This document shows, in pieces, positions 40,291 through 51,592 of a stretch of DNA of 64,000 bases. The notes beneath the pieces were generated by a model, which was given only the letters and a program-made list of their open reading frames with translations, was not told where the DNA came from and ran no database searches. Origin of the DNA: Ruminococcus sp. (GTDB taxonomy: Bacteria > Bacillota > Clostridia > Oscillospirales > Ruminococcaceae). The stretch lies in the NCBI GenBank assembly GCA_017529875.1, contig JAFXNC010000038.1:33235-97234 (forward strand), in the 5' to 3' direction. The position numbers and the translations under genes were made by a program. How positions within the stretch are numbered: the stretch's first letter is position 1; every line of letters begins with the position of its first letter.

Positions 40291-40910
40291 GCGTATACCT
40301 CCTCGATCTTCGCTACCGCATCCTTAGCAACGATGAACTTATCGCAGTTAAGGATATCGTAAACATTCAGAGTGCCTACGGTAGCTGTCTTAACGCCGGG
40401 GATATTGCCTGCGCTCTTGACTACCTTCTGATCCGCCTCAGCGGTAACGATAAGGGCCTTGCCCTCAACGTTCAGAGCCTTGAGCATAGCGACCATAGTC
40501 TTGGTCTTGAACTCCTCGGTCTTGATGGAGTCAACGACTACCATTTCGGAGTCCAGCACCTTAGTGGAGAAAGCGGACTTCATTGCAAGTCTCTTTTCCT
40601 TCTTATTGAGCGTATAGCCGTAATCTCTCGGCTTGGGGCCCAGGGCGATACCGCCGTGTACCCACTGCGGAGCTCTGATAGAGCCCTGTCTTGCGTGGCC
40701 TGTACCCTTCTGTCTCCAGGGCTTCTTGCCGCCGCCGCTTACCTCAGTTCTGGTAAGAGTGGACTGTGTGCCCTGTCTCTGGTTAGCAAGGTAGCAGACT
40801 ACCATAGCGTGCATCAGATTCTTGTTGGGAGTGATGCCGAAGACAGCGTCGCTGAGCTCAGTGTCGCCGACCTTATTGCCGGCCATATCAAAAACAGTGA
40901 TCTGTGACAT
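40287..40910 (-). CDS. rplD: 50S ribosomal protein L4
   Basis: 207 aa. ATG 40910 (M-S-Q-I-T-V-F) is chosen because GGGAGG lies just upstream, and an earlier ATG at 40928 overlaps the rplC stop. The tunnel loop K-P-W-R-Q-K-G-T-G-H-A-R-Q-G-S is present. In E. coli L4 autoregulates the S10 operon. Confidence 0.98.
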   Translation of the reverse strand: MSQITVFDMAGNKVGDTELSDAVFGITPNKNLMHAMVVCYLANQRQGTQSTLTRTEVSGGGKKPWRQKGTGHARQGSIRAPQWVHGGIALGPKPRDYGYTLNKKEKRLAMKSAFSTKVLDSEMVVVDSIKTEEFKTKTMVAMLKALNVEGKALIVTAEADQKVVKSAGNIPGVKTATVGTLNVYDILNCDKFIVAKDAVAKIEEVYA

Positions 40911-40927
40911 TGTGGATCCTCCCCTCA

Positions 40928-41563
40928 TTAAGCCTTCTTAACGCAGTCAACGATGGTTACGGTGCCGTTCTTCGGCCCGGGGATAGCACCCTTGATAGCG
41001 ATAAGATTATTTTCAGCGTCGATCTTCACGATCTTCAGATTCTGAACGGTCACTTTCTCAGCGCCGAGGTGTCCGGGCATTCCCTTGCCCTTATAGATCC
41101 TCGAAGGCGAGGAGCAGGCGCCCATGGAACCGGCATGACGGTGAACGGGACCTGTACCGTGAGTCTCTTTAAGTCTTGCATTGTTGTGACGCTTGATCGT
41201 ACCGGCGTAGCCCTTACCCTTGCTGGTGCCGCAGACATCGACGATGTCGCCCTCAGCGAAGGTGTCAGCCTTAACGATATCGCCTACATTGAGGCCGGAG
41301 ATATCGTCAAATCTGAACTCCTTGAGTGTTCTCTTGAGTGCTACGTCAGCCTTCTTGAAGTGGCCTGCGAGAGGCTTGTTTACTCTCTTGGCTCTGATCT
41401 CGCCGAAGCCCAGCTGAACTGCCTCATAGCCGTCGTTCTCAACAGTCTTCTTCTGAACGACTACGCAGGGGCCTGCTTCAACGACTGTTACGGGAATTAC
41501 CTTTCCCGCTTCATCGAAGATCTGTGTCATACCGATCTTCTTACCGATGATACCCTTTTGCAT
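40928..41563 (-). CDS. rplC: 50S ribosomal protein L3
   Basis: 211 aa, starting [11 protein letters not shown], with the central [11 protein letters not shown] loop near the A site. A 90-nt spacer before it holds two perfect hairpins (41589-41604 and 41627-41644). Confidence 0.99.
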   Translation of the reverse strand: MQKGIIGKKIGMTQIFDEAGKVIPVTVVEAGPCVVVQKKTVENDGYEAVQLGFGEIRAKRVNKPLAGHFKKADVALKRTLKEFRFDDISGLNVGDIVKADTFAEGDIVDVCGTSKGKGYAGTIKRHNNARLKETHGTGPVHRHAGSMGACSSPSRIYKGKGMPGHLGAEKVTVQNLKIVKIDAENNLIAIKGAIPGPKNGTVTIVDCVKKA

Positions 41564-41653
41564 TTTTATTCCTCCTAATCGGTTATTGGTCGGGCGTACC
41601 CGACATGACCTGCATTACACCGTTGTGAGATCGCACGCGATCTCCTTTTGGAA

Positions 41654-41968
41654 TCACTTAACTTCCATTACGATGTTTACGCCTGCAGGAAGGTCAAGGC
41701 CCTCGAGAGCTGCGGTCGTTTCCTTAGTCGGACGAAGAACGTCGATAAGTCTCTTATGCGTTCTCAGCTCGAACTGCTCTCTGCTGTCCTTGTACTTGTG
41801 AACTGCTCTCAGGATGGTCACGATCTCCTTATCGGTGGGGAGCGGGATAGGTCCGCTTACCTGTGCGCCGCTGCGCTTTACGGCCTCCACGATCTTCTTG
41901 GCTGCCGCATCAACTACTGCGTGCTCATAACCCTTGATCCTGATCCTGATCTTTTCATTGACTGCCAC
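41654..41968 (-). CDS. rpsJ: 30S ribosomal protein S10, GTG start
   Basis: 104 aa, with R-I-R-I-K-G-Y-E and the G-P-I-P-L-P-T segment. GTG at 41968 preceded by GGAGGCGA. First gene of the S10 operon; also a transcription elongation partner (NusE) in the family. Confidence 0.98.
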   Translation of the reverse strand: MAVNEKIRIRIKGYEHAVVDAAAKKIVEAVKRSGAQVSGPIPLPTDKEIVTILRAVHKYKDSREQFELRTHKRLIDVLRPTKETTAALEGLDLPAGVNIVMEVK

Positions 41969-42340
41969 TTAAATCGCCTCCTTAGCTTAAATCAAAATAT
42001 GGGGGCAGGGAAGTGTTCCCTATGCAATACCTTGTGGTTGATCTCTCAGACCCTGCAAACGTCGGATCTTGTTTTCAACCCTGCCGTGTGTTTCCCGGTC
42101 TTTCCATTAAAAAATCCGAAGACCTTTCGGTATTCGGAAGACATAAGACCTAAAAAACAGCGCAGCCGACGCACCCATGCCAAAAGCGGATGATCCGCTC
42201 CTCGCAAGAAGCATAAGCACATACTGTGTTCGGTATTACAGTCGCCCGGTTTAAAATCGGACATACTCCACGAAAATTCCCGGACAAACCGTCCGCAACC
42301 TTTCGCTTCATCGCATATCTTTTGCAGTCACGCAAGATTA
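41969..42340 (-). promoter_or_regulatory. Long S10 operon leader
   Basis: About 370 nt of untranslated leader from the promoter to rpsJ. It contains hairpins AGCGGAT/ATCCGCT (42185-42199), a terminator-like stem (42115-42138) and AGGGAA/TTCCCT (42007-42021). Length and terminator suggest attenuation control. Confidence 0.65.
42109..42138 (-). terminator. Terminator-like attenuator in the S10 leader
   Basis: On the minus strand TCCGAA-T-ACC-GAAA-GGT-C-TTCGGA followed by six T residues. It sits inside the leader, about 200 nt after the promoter, so read-through must be regulated or partial. Confidence 0.7.
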
Positions 42341-42369
42341 ATTATACAATAATACCGTCTGTTTTTCAA
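42341..42369 (-). promoter_or_regulatory. S10 operon promoter
   Basis: On the minus strand TTGAAA (42369-42364), 17-bp spacer, TATAAT (42346-42341). It is the only strong promoter seen upstream of rpsJ. Confidence 0.85.
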
Positions 42370-42462
42370 GTGGTTGGGTGAATTTTATGTGTAGAAGTTT
42401 TATAAGTGTATTACAGCTAATTTAGTTAAAATATACAAATTTTATATTTTTGGCTTAAACGC

Positions 42463-43062
42463 AGGCGAGGAGGGGCTTTTGGGGCAGAGTGAGAGGGAAA
42501 AATAACGCACAGGCGAGGAGGGGCTTTTGGCGTGGAGTGAACGGAGCGAGGAACGAGCGGAGAGAACGCAGCGCCAAAGGACGAGCCCCGACGAAGCCGG
42601 GGGGTATGGGGGGCTCTGCCCCCCATTGGGAATCGCATGAGGTGGTTAAACGAACCCAAAAGCGATGAACCCCACCGGTGAAACGTCGTTCTCGGCGATG
42701 AACCCCGCCCTCCTGCCTCACCGGACGGAAATTCGCTCGCGGACGCTGTCCGCTCGGCTCTTTCCTGCGGGTGCAGGAGGACGGCTTTCCGGCGCTGCGT
42801 CTTGGTGCGCCCTTGCTGCTGTGCGGTGGTCTCCGGCTTTTGTGCCCCACTGTTTATTATGCGCAGCGCCGGGTTTTCTGTTTGCGCCTGTGCTATAAGT
42901 TTACACGATAGCGCCTTGATAAGGGGCTCTGCCCCTTAAACCCCGCTTAGGGCTCTGCCCTAAGAACCCGCCAGGGGGGAGACCCCCCTGGACCCCAAAA
43001 CGCTCCGCGATCAGGTTTTCCGGCTTTGCTCTTGACCCCAACGCGCTCCGCAATCAGGTTTT
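42463..43062. repeat. Gene-free repeat island between gyrA and the S10 promoter
   Basis: Contains a 20-bp direct repeat (42463-42482 and 42511-42530), hairpins with the shared G(n)CTCTGC(n) core (42606-42626, 42921-42937, 42947-42963), a 21-bp GC hairpin (42971-42991) and a 19-bp near-direct repeat (43001-43019, 43044-43062). Short ORFs here lack SDs and are not credible. Confidence 0.8.
42711..42800 (-). repeat. Dispersed repeat, right copy (inverted)
   Basis: Reverse complement aligns to 25922-26011. Together the copies bracket the ribosomal cluster in inverted orientation. Confidence 0.8.
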
Positions 43063-43067
43063 ATAGC

Positions 43068-45629
43068 TTATTCTTCTCCCTCATCCTCATCATCCGGCTC
43101 ATCGTCCTCGGGTATCACTTCTCCCGATTCCTCTGCCTCGGCTTCCGCCTCCTGCTCAGCCAGTTCTTCCTCTGAGGGCTGCTCGATCTCTGTGATCTCT
43201 GCATCGTCTTCATGCTCCGCTCTCGTGAAGGTAACTACCCTGTTGTCCTCCCCGTTGAGCTTCATCATCCGTACACCTGTCGCATACCTGCCCATGATCC
43301 GTACATCCGATGCCCTCAGCCTGATTATGATGCCGTCCGACGAGATCATGATGATGTCGTCCTCGTCGTCAACTACCTTGATGCCGCAGACATAGCCCTT
43401 TTCTTCGCTGACCTTGTAGTTCATCCTGCCGTAGCCGCCGCGGTTCTGTACTGCGTATGCGTCAAGCGCAGTCCTGCGTCCCAGTCCCTTTTCGGAAACT
43501 GTCAGCACGCTGGCGCCCTCGCGCACTCTCGCCATGGATACCACAAAGTCTCCCTCACGCAGCTTGATAGCCTTAACGCCGTGAGCCGAGCGGGACATCG
43601 CTCTGATGTTGGTCTCGTCGATGCGGATAGCCATACCCTTGTGGGTGGCTATCATCAGCTGGTCGCTGCCGCCGGTCATTCTCACGCCTGCTATCTCGTC
43701 GCCCTCGTCCAGGCCGATAGCGATAAGGCCGTTCTTGCGGACGTTCTTATAGGCAGAGAGAGGCGTTCTCTTGATCTTGCCGTTCTTGGTTACCATTATA
43801 ATAAACTTCTCGCCGCTGAAATCCTCGGTCTTTATCATCTGGGCGATCTTTTCTTTTTCTTTGAGGGGCAGCAGGTTTATGATATTGCTGCCTCTTGCGG
43901 TCTTGGCGCCCTCGGGCAGCTCATAGCATTTGAGTCTGTACATGATGCCCAGGTTGGAGATGAACAGCAGGTGATCGTGGGTGGAGCAGATGGTCATTTC
44001 GGTGACGAAGTCGTCCTCGCGCTGCTTAACGCCCGAAACTCCGCGTCCGCCGCGGTTCTGAGCCTTATATGCCGCCACGGGAGTACGCTTGATATAGCCG
44101 TTATTGGTATAGGTAACGACGCTTTCCTCCACGGGGATGAGGTCTTCGATATCAACCTCGCCGCTGACGTTCTCGATCATTGTGCGGCGGTCGTCGCCGT
44201 ATTTCTTCTGTATCTCCTCCACCTCGGTGATGATGATATCCAGCACCCTCTGATGATTGGAGAGTATATCCTCATAGTCGGCGATCTTGGCTTCGATCTC
44301 AGCCAGTTCGTCCAGTATCTTCTGAGTTTCAAGTCCGGTAAGACGTCCGAGGATCATGTTTGCGATATGGTCAGCCTGAATCTCCGACAGGCCGAAGCGT
44401 GCGATAAGTCTCTCCTTGCCTTCTGGGATGTTCTTGGAGGACTTCATTATCTCGATGACCTCGTCGATATTGTCGAGGGCTATTTTCAGGCCCCGGAGGA
44501 TGTGATCTCTCTCCTTTGCCTTGCGCAGGTCGTATCTGGTACGTCTTTCGATGACCTCAACCTGGAAGTCTATATACTGCTCCAGGCACTCCTTGAGGGT
44601 AAGTATCTTGGGTATACCGTTTACCAGCGCCAGCATGATGACGCCCACGGTATCCTGTAACTGGGTATATGAGAACAGCTTGTTGAGCACCACGTCGGGG
44701 ATAGCATCCTTTTTCAGCTCGATGACGATTCTCAGGCCGTCTCTGTCCGACTCATCCCGCAGGTCATGGATGCCCTCGACACGCTTGTCCTTGACAAGGT
44801 TTGCGATAGATTCGAGCAGTCTCGATTTAAGCACCATGTAAGGTATCTCATTGACAATGATGCAGTTCCTGCCGTGTATCTCCTCGATAGAGGTCTTGGA
44901 GCGGAGGGTTATCTTGCCTCTGCCGGTGCCGTAAGCGGCTCTGATGCCGGCACGGCCCATGATGATGCCGCCGGTGGGGAAATCCGGCCCCTTGATGCAC
45001 TCCATGAGCTCGTCAAGAGTGCAGTCGGGGTTCTTCACCAGCAGCTTCATGCCCTCAATGATCTCATTGAGGTTATGGGGCGGGATATTGGTAGCCATAC
45101 CTACCGCGATACCCACAGAGCCGTTGCAGAGCAGGTTCGGGAAACGCGAGGGCAGCACTACCGGCTCTTTGAGACGGTCATCGTAGTTGGGCTGGAAGTC
45201 AACTGTTTCCTTATTTATATCAGAGAGCATACAGAGGGACATCTTGGACATCCTCGACTCTGTATATCGGTAGGCGGCCGGAGGGTCGCCGTCGATGGAG
45301 CCGAAGTTTCCGTGACCGTCCACCATGGGATAGCGCAGAGAGAAGCTCTGTGCCAGACGCACCATAGCATCGTACACCGAAGCGTCGCCGTGAGGGTGAT
45401 ACTTACCCAGCACGTTACCGACGGTATCCGCGCACTTTCTGTAAGGCTTGTCGGGATAGAGGCCGTTTTCGTACATCGTATAGAGTATCCTTCTGTGAAC
45501 GGGCTTTAAGCCGTCCCTTACATCGGGCAGAGCACGGGAGACTATTACAGCCATAGAATACTGCAAAAAGCTCTCCTGCATAATACTGTTTACATCAGAC
45601 TTTATAACCGTTGAATTCTCAGCAAACAA
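43068..45629 (-). CDS. gyrA: DNA gyrase subunit A, TTG start
   Basis: 853 aa. Active-site Tyr in A-Y-R-Y-T-E and the beta-pinwheel C-terminal domain with a G-R-G-V-S-G-V box-like segment, followed by an acidic tail of about 45 residues. The quinolone region reads G81-D-A83-S-V-Y-D87, so position 83 is Ala. TTG at 45629 is inferred because the next Met (residue 17) is inside the conserved start. Introduces negative supercoils with GyrB. Confidence 0.96.
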   Translation of the reverse strand: MFAENSTVIKSDVNSIMQESFLQYSMAVIVSRALPDVRDGLKPVHRRILYTMYENGLYPDKPYRKCADTVGNVLGKYHPHGDASVYDAMVRLAQSFSLRYPMVDGHGNFGSIDGDPPAAYRYTESRMSKMSLCMLSDINKETVDFQPNYDDRLKEPVVLPSRFPNLLCNGSVGIAVGMATNIPPHNLNEIIEGMKLLVKNPDCTLDELMECIKGPDFPTGGIIMGRAGIRAAYGTGRGKITLRSKTSIEEIHGRNCIIVNEIPYMVLKSRLLESIANLVKDKRVEGIHDLRDESDRDGLRIVIELKKDAIPDVVLNKLFSYTQLQDTVGVIMLALVNGIPKILTLKECLEQYIDFQVEVIERRTRYDLRKAKERDHILRGLKIALDNIDEVIEIMKSSKNIPEGKERLIARFGLSEIQADHIANMILGRLTGLETQKILDELAEIEAKIADYEDILSNHQRVLDIIITEVEEIQKKYGDDRRTMIENVSGEVDIEDLIPVEESVVTYTNNGYIKRTPVAAYKAQNRGGRGVSGVKQREDDFVTEMTICSTHDHLLFISNLGIMYRLKCYELPEGAKTARGSNIINLLPLKEKEKIAQMIKTEDFSGEKFIIMVTKNGKIKRTPLSAYKNVRKNGLIAIGLDEGDEIAGVRMTGGSDQLMIATHKGMAIRIDETNIRAMSRSAHGVKAIKLREGDFVVSMARVREGASVLTVSEKGLGRRTALDAYAVQNRGGYGRMNYKVSEEKGYVCGIKVVDDEDDIIMISSDGIIIRLRASDVRIMGRYATGVRMMKLNGEDNRVVTFTRAEHEDDAEITEIEQPSEEELAEQEAEAEAEESGEVIPEDDEPDDEDEGEE

Positions 45630-45677
45630 AATACCACTCTCTTTCAGACCGCCGGGACTCCTGACCCGGTGCGGTTA

Positions 45678-46289
45678 TCATATATTGACCGACTTAGTCT
45701 TCTCTCTTACCAGCGACATCTGCTCATCGTTCATGCATCTTTTCGGCAGCACATAGATAGTCGCTTTCTTGACTATTATCACGAACTTGTCCTGCTTCTC
45801 CACCGCGTCCAGCATGGGGTCGCTGAGGTCAAACTCCTGGGGAGGGATCTCCTCGAAGTCCTCGGCGTTCCTTTCTTCATCGGGGACTATGGTCTCGATC
45901 CTGAACCTGTCCTCGAACAGCGTGAAGATATACCTGTCGTCCTCCAGCATTTTCAGCGCCTCCATTAGGGAGCGTCTGATCTTGACGTTGTTGTACCAGA
46001 TCATGGACACCGCCGCGGCGCATACCGCAAAGAGTATGTAGTTCATCACCTTGTCCGGGTAGATAAAGGACGACACTAAGAACCCTATCCCAAGCAGCCC
46101 GAAGCCTATGCTCTTGATGACGTTGCGCTTGAACACATACCGTCTTTGAAATACCTTAAAGGCGTCGTCCTCCTCGGGGATAGTCACATTGAACTCAAAA
46201 CTGCACAGGGAGGACTTGTCTTCCGTTTCTTTGCTGACAGAGGTTTCCTCGCTGACAGCAAGCTCCGTATTCTCAACTATTTCTTCCAA
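45678..46289 (-). CDS. YcxB-like two-TM membrane protein, TTG start
   Basis: 203 aa with two adjacent hydrophobic segments after a ~60-residue cytosolic part, then a C-terminal domain ending in K-F-V-I-I-V-K-K-A-T-I-Y-V-L-P-K-R, typical of YcxB-like proteins. TTG at 46289 is preceded by GGAGG with six bases between; longer frames run into the repeat region. It lies between gyrB and gyrA. Function unknown. Confidence 0.75.
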   Translation of the reverse strand: MEEIVENTELAVSEETSVSKETEDKSSLCSFEFNVTIPEEDDAFKVFQRRYVFKRNVIKSIGFGLLGIGFLVSSFIYPDKVMNYILFAVCAAAVSMIWYNNVKIRRSLMEALKMLEDDRYIFTLFEDRFRIETIVPDEERNAEDFEEIPPQEFDLSDPMLDAVEKQDKFVIIVKKATIYVLPKRCMNDEQMSLVREKTKSVNI

Positions 46290-46300
46290 AATAATCCTCC

Positions 46301-46504
46301 TTTTTATTTCCGGGACGCCTTTTTTATTTCCGGGACGCCTTGTGCTGCCGCACTTCGGCTGTCCTTTTATCATCGTCTCTCGCTTACTGCAACGGGCATA
46401 AGGCTTTTTAAGCCGCTTCTCATGTTTCCTGTCTGTATAAGTGAGAATGTCCCGGAAATATTGCATTGTGCAGTGAGAATGTCCCGGAAATATTGCATTG
46501 TGCA
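46301..46504. repeat. Inverted clusters of tandem repeats, possible decayed IS ends
   Basis: A 20-bp unit is repeated at 46301-46320 and 46321-46340; a 32-bp unit at 46441-46472 and 46473-46504. Both carry the same core in opposite orientation (ATTTCCGGGAC / GTCCCGGAAAT). Multiple short repeats at both ends, facing each other, recall IS21-type termini or a MITE; the middle has no ORF. Confidence 0.7.
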
Positions 46505-46511
46505 TTGAATA

Positions 46512-48530
<2,019 letters not shown>

Positions 48531-48545
48531 CTATTGACTTGTCTT

Positions 48546-48806
48546 TCACAGCCCGCCCCTGTGCTTGCGCTTGTTCAGCGTCGAGCAGGCCAGCTGTGAT
48601 ATATATACCCTCTCGGTAAGCTCGCTGTCCAGCGCCACCACAAAGCTTTTGGGCATTTCAAGGGTGCAGTTTATCACCCTGTTCTGCCTGGTGGCATGGG
48701 ACAGATAGTCCTTGGTGAGCTTTGACACTGAGGTCTTTTCAAGGTCGAATATGCCTATTATGTCCTTTTCGTTCACTATGTGACCGTTGCCTAAGTGAAG
48801 ATACAT
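48546..48806 (-). CDS. remB: RemB/YaaB-type DUF370 regulator
   Basis: 86 aa, N-terminus M-Y-L-H-L-G-N-G. In Bacillus, RemA/RemB proteins regulate biofilm matrix genes. Location between recF and gyrB is the usual one for remB. Confidence 0.85.
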   Translation of the reverse strand: MYLHLGNGHIVNEKDIIGIFDLEKTSVSKLTKDYLSHATRQNRVINCTLEMPKSFVVALDSELTERVYISQLACSTLNKRKHRGGL

Positions 48807-48824
48807 ACCGGCTTCGACCTCCTG

Positions 48825-49940
48825 TTATCTTACTATCCTTCCCCCGCTGATGCGGTAGAGCTTGCCGGACTTGTTTTCCGGGATGCTGCCGTCACAGCAG
48901 GTTATGAATACCTGCATATTGTCTATCTTGGATATCACGAACTCCTGCCTCGACGGGTCAAGCTCGCTGAGCACGTCGTCCAGAAGGAACACCGGCGCCT
49001 CGCCGCTTTCCTCAAGCAGTATGTTGGCCTGTGCCAGCTTCAACACCAGCGCTATTGAGCGGTGCTGTCCCTGTGAGGCAAAGTCCCTCGCAGGCAGGCC
49101 GTCGATATAGGCGCACAGATCGTCCCTGTGGACGCCTCTGCCGGTATAGCCAAAGCGGATATCTTCCTCTCTGCCCTTTTTAATGGCTTCGAGGTACTCC
49201 GGTGCAAGATCGTTGCGATAGTCCGTCCTGCCCTCCAGCTTGTCGAAGACCGTCGAGCTGTAACAAAGCTCCAGCCGCTCCCTGCCGCCGGATATCTCGG
49301 AGTATAGCCTTGAAGCATAAGCCCCCAGCTTTCTCGTATAGCTGTATCTCAGCATGGAGATATATGCTCCCATCTGAGCCAGCTGTATGTCCCACACATC
49401 CAGCTCATCCCGCTGGGAGCGCCCCAGGGAGATATTTTTCAGCAGCATATTCCTCTGCTCCAACACCTGCTCATACTTCTCGGACACCGACCGATAGGAG
49501 TTCTTGATCTGCGCCGCCGAAAGGTCCGCAAACTGCCGCCGCTTCTCCGGGGAGCCCTTTGAAAGCTCCAGGTCCTCCGGGGTGAACACCACGCAGCTCA
49601 GCCCCCCGAACAGCTTTGAGGGAGCCTTTACCTTAACGCCGTTGAGCGCACAGCTTTTATCCTTGATGTTGGGTCTTGCCATGCGGTAGCTCACGGTCTG
49701 CTCACGGCTGCAATCGAGAAATTTCAGCTCGATGCTCATGGTCTCGCCGTTTATGTCGATCATATCCTTATCCTTGGTGCTGCGAAAGCTCCTGACGCCG
49801 GTGCAGAGCCATATGGCCTCCACAAGATTGGTCTTTCCCTGAGCATTGTCGCCGTAGAGGATATTCAGTCTGTTGTGAGGCTCTATGGATATGTCGTTAA
49901 GGTTCTTGAATCCGTTTATCTTTAACTGTGAAATGACCAT
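48825..49940 (-). CDS. recF: Recombination protein RecF
   Basis: 371 aa ABC-type ATPase: Walker A G-D-N-A-Q-G-K-T-N, signature region and Walker B V-F-L-L-D-D-V-L-S-E-L-D. Helps load RecA at gaps. One nucleotide separates it from yaaA. Confidence 0.97.
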   Translation of the reverse strand: MVISQLKINGFKNLNDISIEPHNRLNILYGDNAQGKTNLVEAIWLCTGVRSFRSTKDKDMIDINGETMSIELKFLDCSREQTVSYRMARPNIKDKSCALNGVKVKAPSKLFGGLSCVVFTPEDLELSKGSPEKRRQFADLSAAQIKNSYRSVSEKYEQVLEQRNMLLKNISLGRSQRDELDVWDIQLAQMGAYISMLRYSYTRKLGAYASRLYSEISGGRERLELCYSSTVFDKLEGRTDYRNDLAPEYLEAIKKGREEDIRFGYTGRGVHRDDLCAYIDGLPARDFASQGQHRSIALVLKLAQANILLEESGEAPVFLLDDVLSELDPSRQEFVISKIDNMQVFITCCDGSIPENKSGKLYRISGGRIVR

Positions 49941-49941
49941 A

Positions 49942-50160
49942 TCATACTACGACAAGCTCTGTGTCGATACCGTCGATCTGTACCTTGTCTCCTGCCCTGA
50001 TCTTTTTTCCCCGCATCAGGCAGACCTCGCCGTTGACCTTCACGCAGCCCGAGGCGATCATTTCCTTGCCCAGTCCGCCGGTCTCGGCAGCCCCCGCAAA
50101 TTTCAGCAGGGAGTCAAGCTTGATAAATTCGGTGTGTATCTTTATCTCTTCCTGTTTCAT
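49942..50160 (-). CDS. yaaA: S4-domain protein YaaA
   Basis: 72 aa with an S4 fold ([11 protein letters not shown] ... G-C-V-K-V-N-G-E) and R-G-K-K-I-R-A-G-D. Predicted RNA binding; conserved between dnaN and recF in Firmicutes. Confidence 0.93.
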   Translation of the reverse strand: MKQEEIKIHTEFIKLDSLLKFAGAAETGGLGKEMIASGCVKVNGEVCLMRGKKIRAGDKVQIDGIDTELVVV

Positions 50161-50210
50161 AGCAAATACCTGTCTTTCAGAGCCTACGCATTTTAAGCCG
50201 AAAAATCTAT

Positions 50211-50468
50211 TCAGCCCTTTAACCCTCTCTGCTGCCTGTCCATGTCCTCGACCACTATGTCATAGATCTCGCCGAGGGTGCGGCAGTATTCGAGTATCTT
50301 CCAGGGCTCGTTGGTGTGGTAATGAATTTTGATCAGCTCATCGTCGCCCACGACCAGCAGGGAATCTCCCACGAAATTGTCCGTGATGTAGTCGTTGATC
50401 TCATCCTCGTCAAGATCTTCGCCGTCGATGAGCAGCTGTGTATCGTATCTGTATTCAAGTTCTTCCAT
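50211..50468 (-). CDS. Stand-alone FakA middle-domain-like protein
   Basis: 85 aa. It aligns along its length with residues ~235-315 of the FakA at 21.2-22.8 kb: both share G-D-S, the I/L-K-I/L-H-x-H-T stretch, P-W/Y-K-x-L-E-Y-C and G-E. The FakA zinc pair His-x-His is kept as H49-x-H51, but the Cys ligand is Asp9 here. It has no kinase or DegV domain. Located 17 nt after dnaN and before yaaA; may bind a FakB/DegV protein or a metal (inference). Confidence 0.75.
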   Translation of the reverse strand: MEELEYRYDTQLLIDGEDLDEDEINDYITDNFVGDSLLVVGDDELIKIHYHTNEPWKILEYCRTLGEIYDIVVEDMDRQQRGLKG

Positions 50469-50485
50469 TTTCTTTTACCTCTCTT

Positions 50486-51592
50486 TTATTCTCTCGAAAG
50501 TCTTACCGGCAGTACAAGATAGGTGTATGCGTCTCCGCTGAGGGGGACTATCTTCATGGGCAGCAGACTGCCTCCCATTTGCAGCTTGACCTTGTCGTCG
50601 TCGATCCTGGTCAGGGGGTCAAGAAAATACTTGCCCTTAAAACCTATCTCGATGACCGAGCCGGTTATGTCCGCCCTGATCTCGTCCTGGAGGCTGCCTC
50701 TGTCGGTGGCGCATTTGAGCTTGATGATGCCGTTCTCGAAATAGCATCTGATCGGGCTCTGATTTCTCTCTGTTATCAGCAGCATAGCTCTTTCAAGCGC
50801 CGAGATCAGCTCTTTCCTGTTGACTACCACCTCGGTGGTGCTGGACTTGGGCAGTGAGCTCTTATAGGGGTGGAACTCTCCCTCGATGAGCCTCGAATAT
50901 ACAAGATATCCGTTGACGTCAAAGATTATATGTTTCTGTGCAATAAACAGGTCGCCGTTCTCGTCTTCATTGTCGCTGAGAAGTCTCGAGACCTCCGCCA
51001 GAGTCTTGGAGGGAACGATGAACTTTCTGTCCTCGTTCTGCTTGATGCTCTCAGTCCTCAGCGCCAGCCTGTAACCGTCGATAGCCACCAGGTTGAAGCG
51101 TCCCCCTTCGATCTCAAAGAGCTCGCCCTTGAGCACAGGGTTCATATCGGTTATGGACACCGCGAAGATGGTCTGATTTATCATGGACTTGAGCATACTC
51201 TGAGGCACCGTGATCTTGTCGCAGTTGTTCTTGTCCGGCAGCTCGGGGTATTCGTCGGAGGCAAGGGCTCTCATATTATAGATAAGGTTCCCGCTCTCGA
51301 CAGTCACCTGAAAATTCTCGTTGACCTCGATGATAACATCGTCGGAGGGGACTCTCTTTATCATCTCGCTGAAAAGCTTGGCGTCCAGCAGGAAGCTGCC
51401 GCTGTCCGCAGAGCTGACTGCGATAGATGTCCTGATGCCTATTTCAAGGTCATAGCCGGTAAGCTCCAGCACCGAATCCTCCAGTCTGAACTTCATTGAC
51501 TCGAGAGAAGGTATCGAGCTTCTTTCGGGAACAGCCTTCGCCGTGTTTATCACAGCGTCGTAAAGCTTCTGTTTGTTGCACATTATTCTCAT
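50486..51592 (-). CDS. dnaN: DNA polymerase III sliding clamp (beta)
   Basis: 368 aa, three repeated clamp domains; ends in L-V-L-P-V-R-L. GGAGGAAG precedes the ATG at 51592. Follows dnaA, separated by the 468-bp candidate origin. Confidence 0.98.
   Translation of the reverse strand: MRIMCNKQKLYDAVINTAKAVPERSSIPSLESMKFRLEDSVLELTGYDLEIGIRTSIAVSSADSGSFLLDAKLFSEMIKRVPSDDVIIEVNENFQVTVESGNLIYNMRALASDEYPELPDKNNCDKITVPQSMLKSMINQTIFAVSITDMNPVLKGELFEIEGGRFNLVAIDGYRLALRTESIKQNEDRKFIVPSKTLAEVSRLLSDNEDENGDLFIAQKHIIFDVNGYLVYSRLIEGEFHPYKSSLPKSSTTEVVVNRKELISALERAMLLITERNQSPIRCYFENGIIKLKCATDRGSLQDEIRADITGSVIEIGFKGKYFLDPLTRIDDDKVKLQMGGSLLPMKIVPLSGDAYTYLVLPVRLSRE

Noticed and set aside
42455..42898. Short ORFs on both strands in the repeat island
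   Set aside because: They overlap each other and follow the repeats; no SD or conserved domain.
46290..46505. Extended N-terminus of the YcxB-like protein
   Set aside because: Would be encoded by the tandem repeats and ignores the good SD-TTG pair at 46289.
50171..50201. 16-bp word AGAGCCTACGCATTTT shared with 63653
   Set aside because: A single 16-bp match in 64 kb is close to chance and there is no extended similarity.
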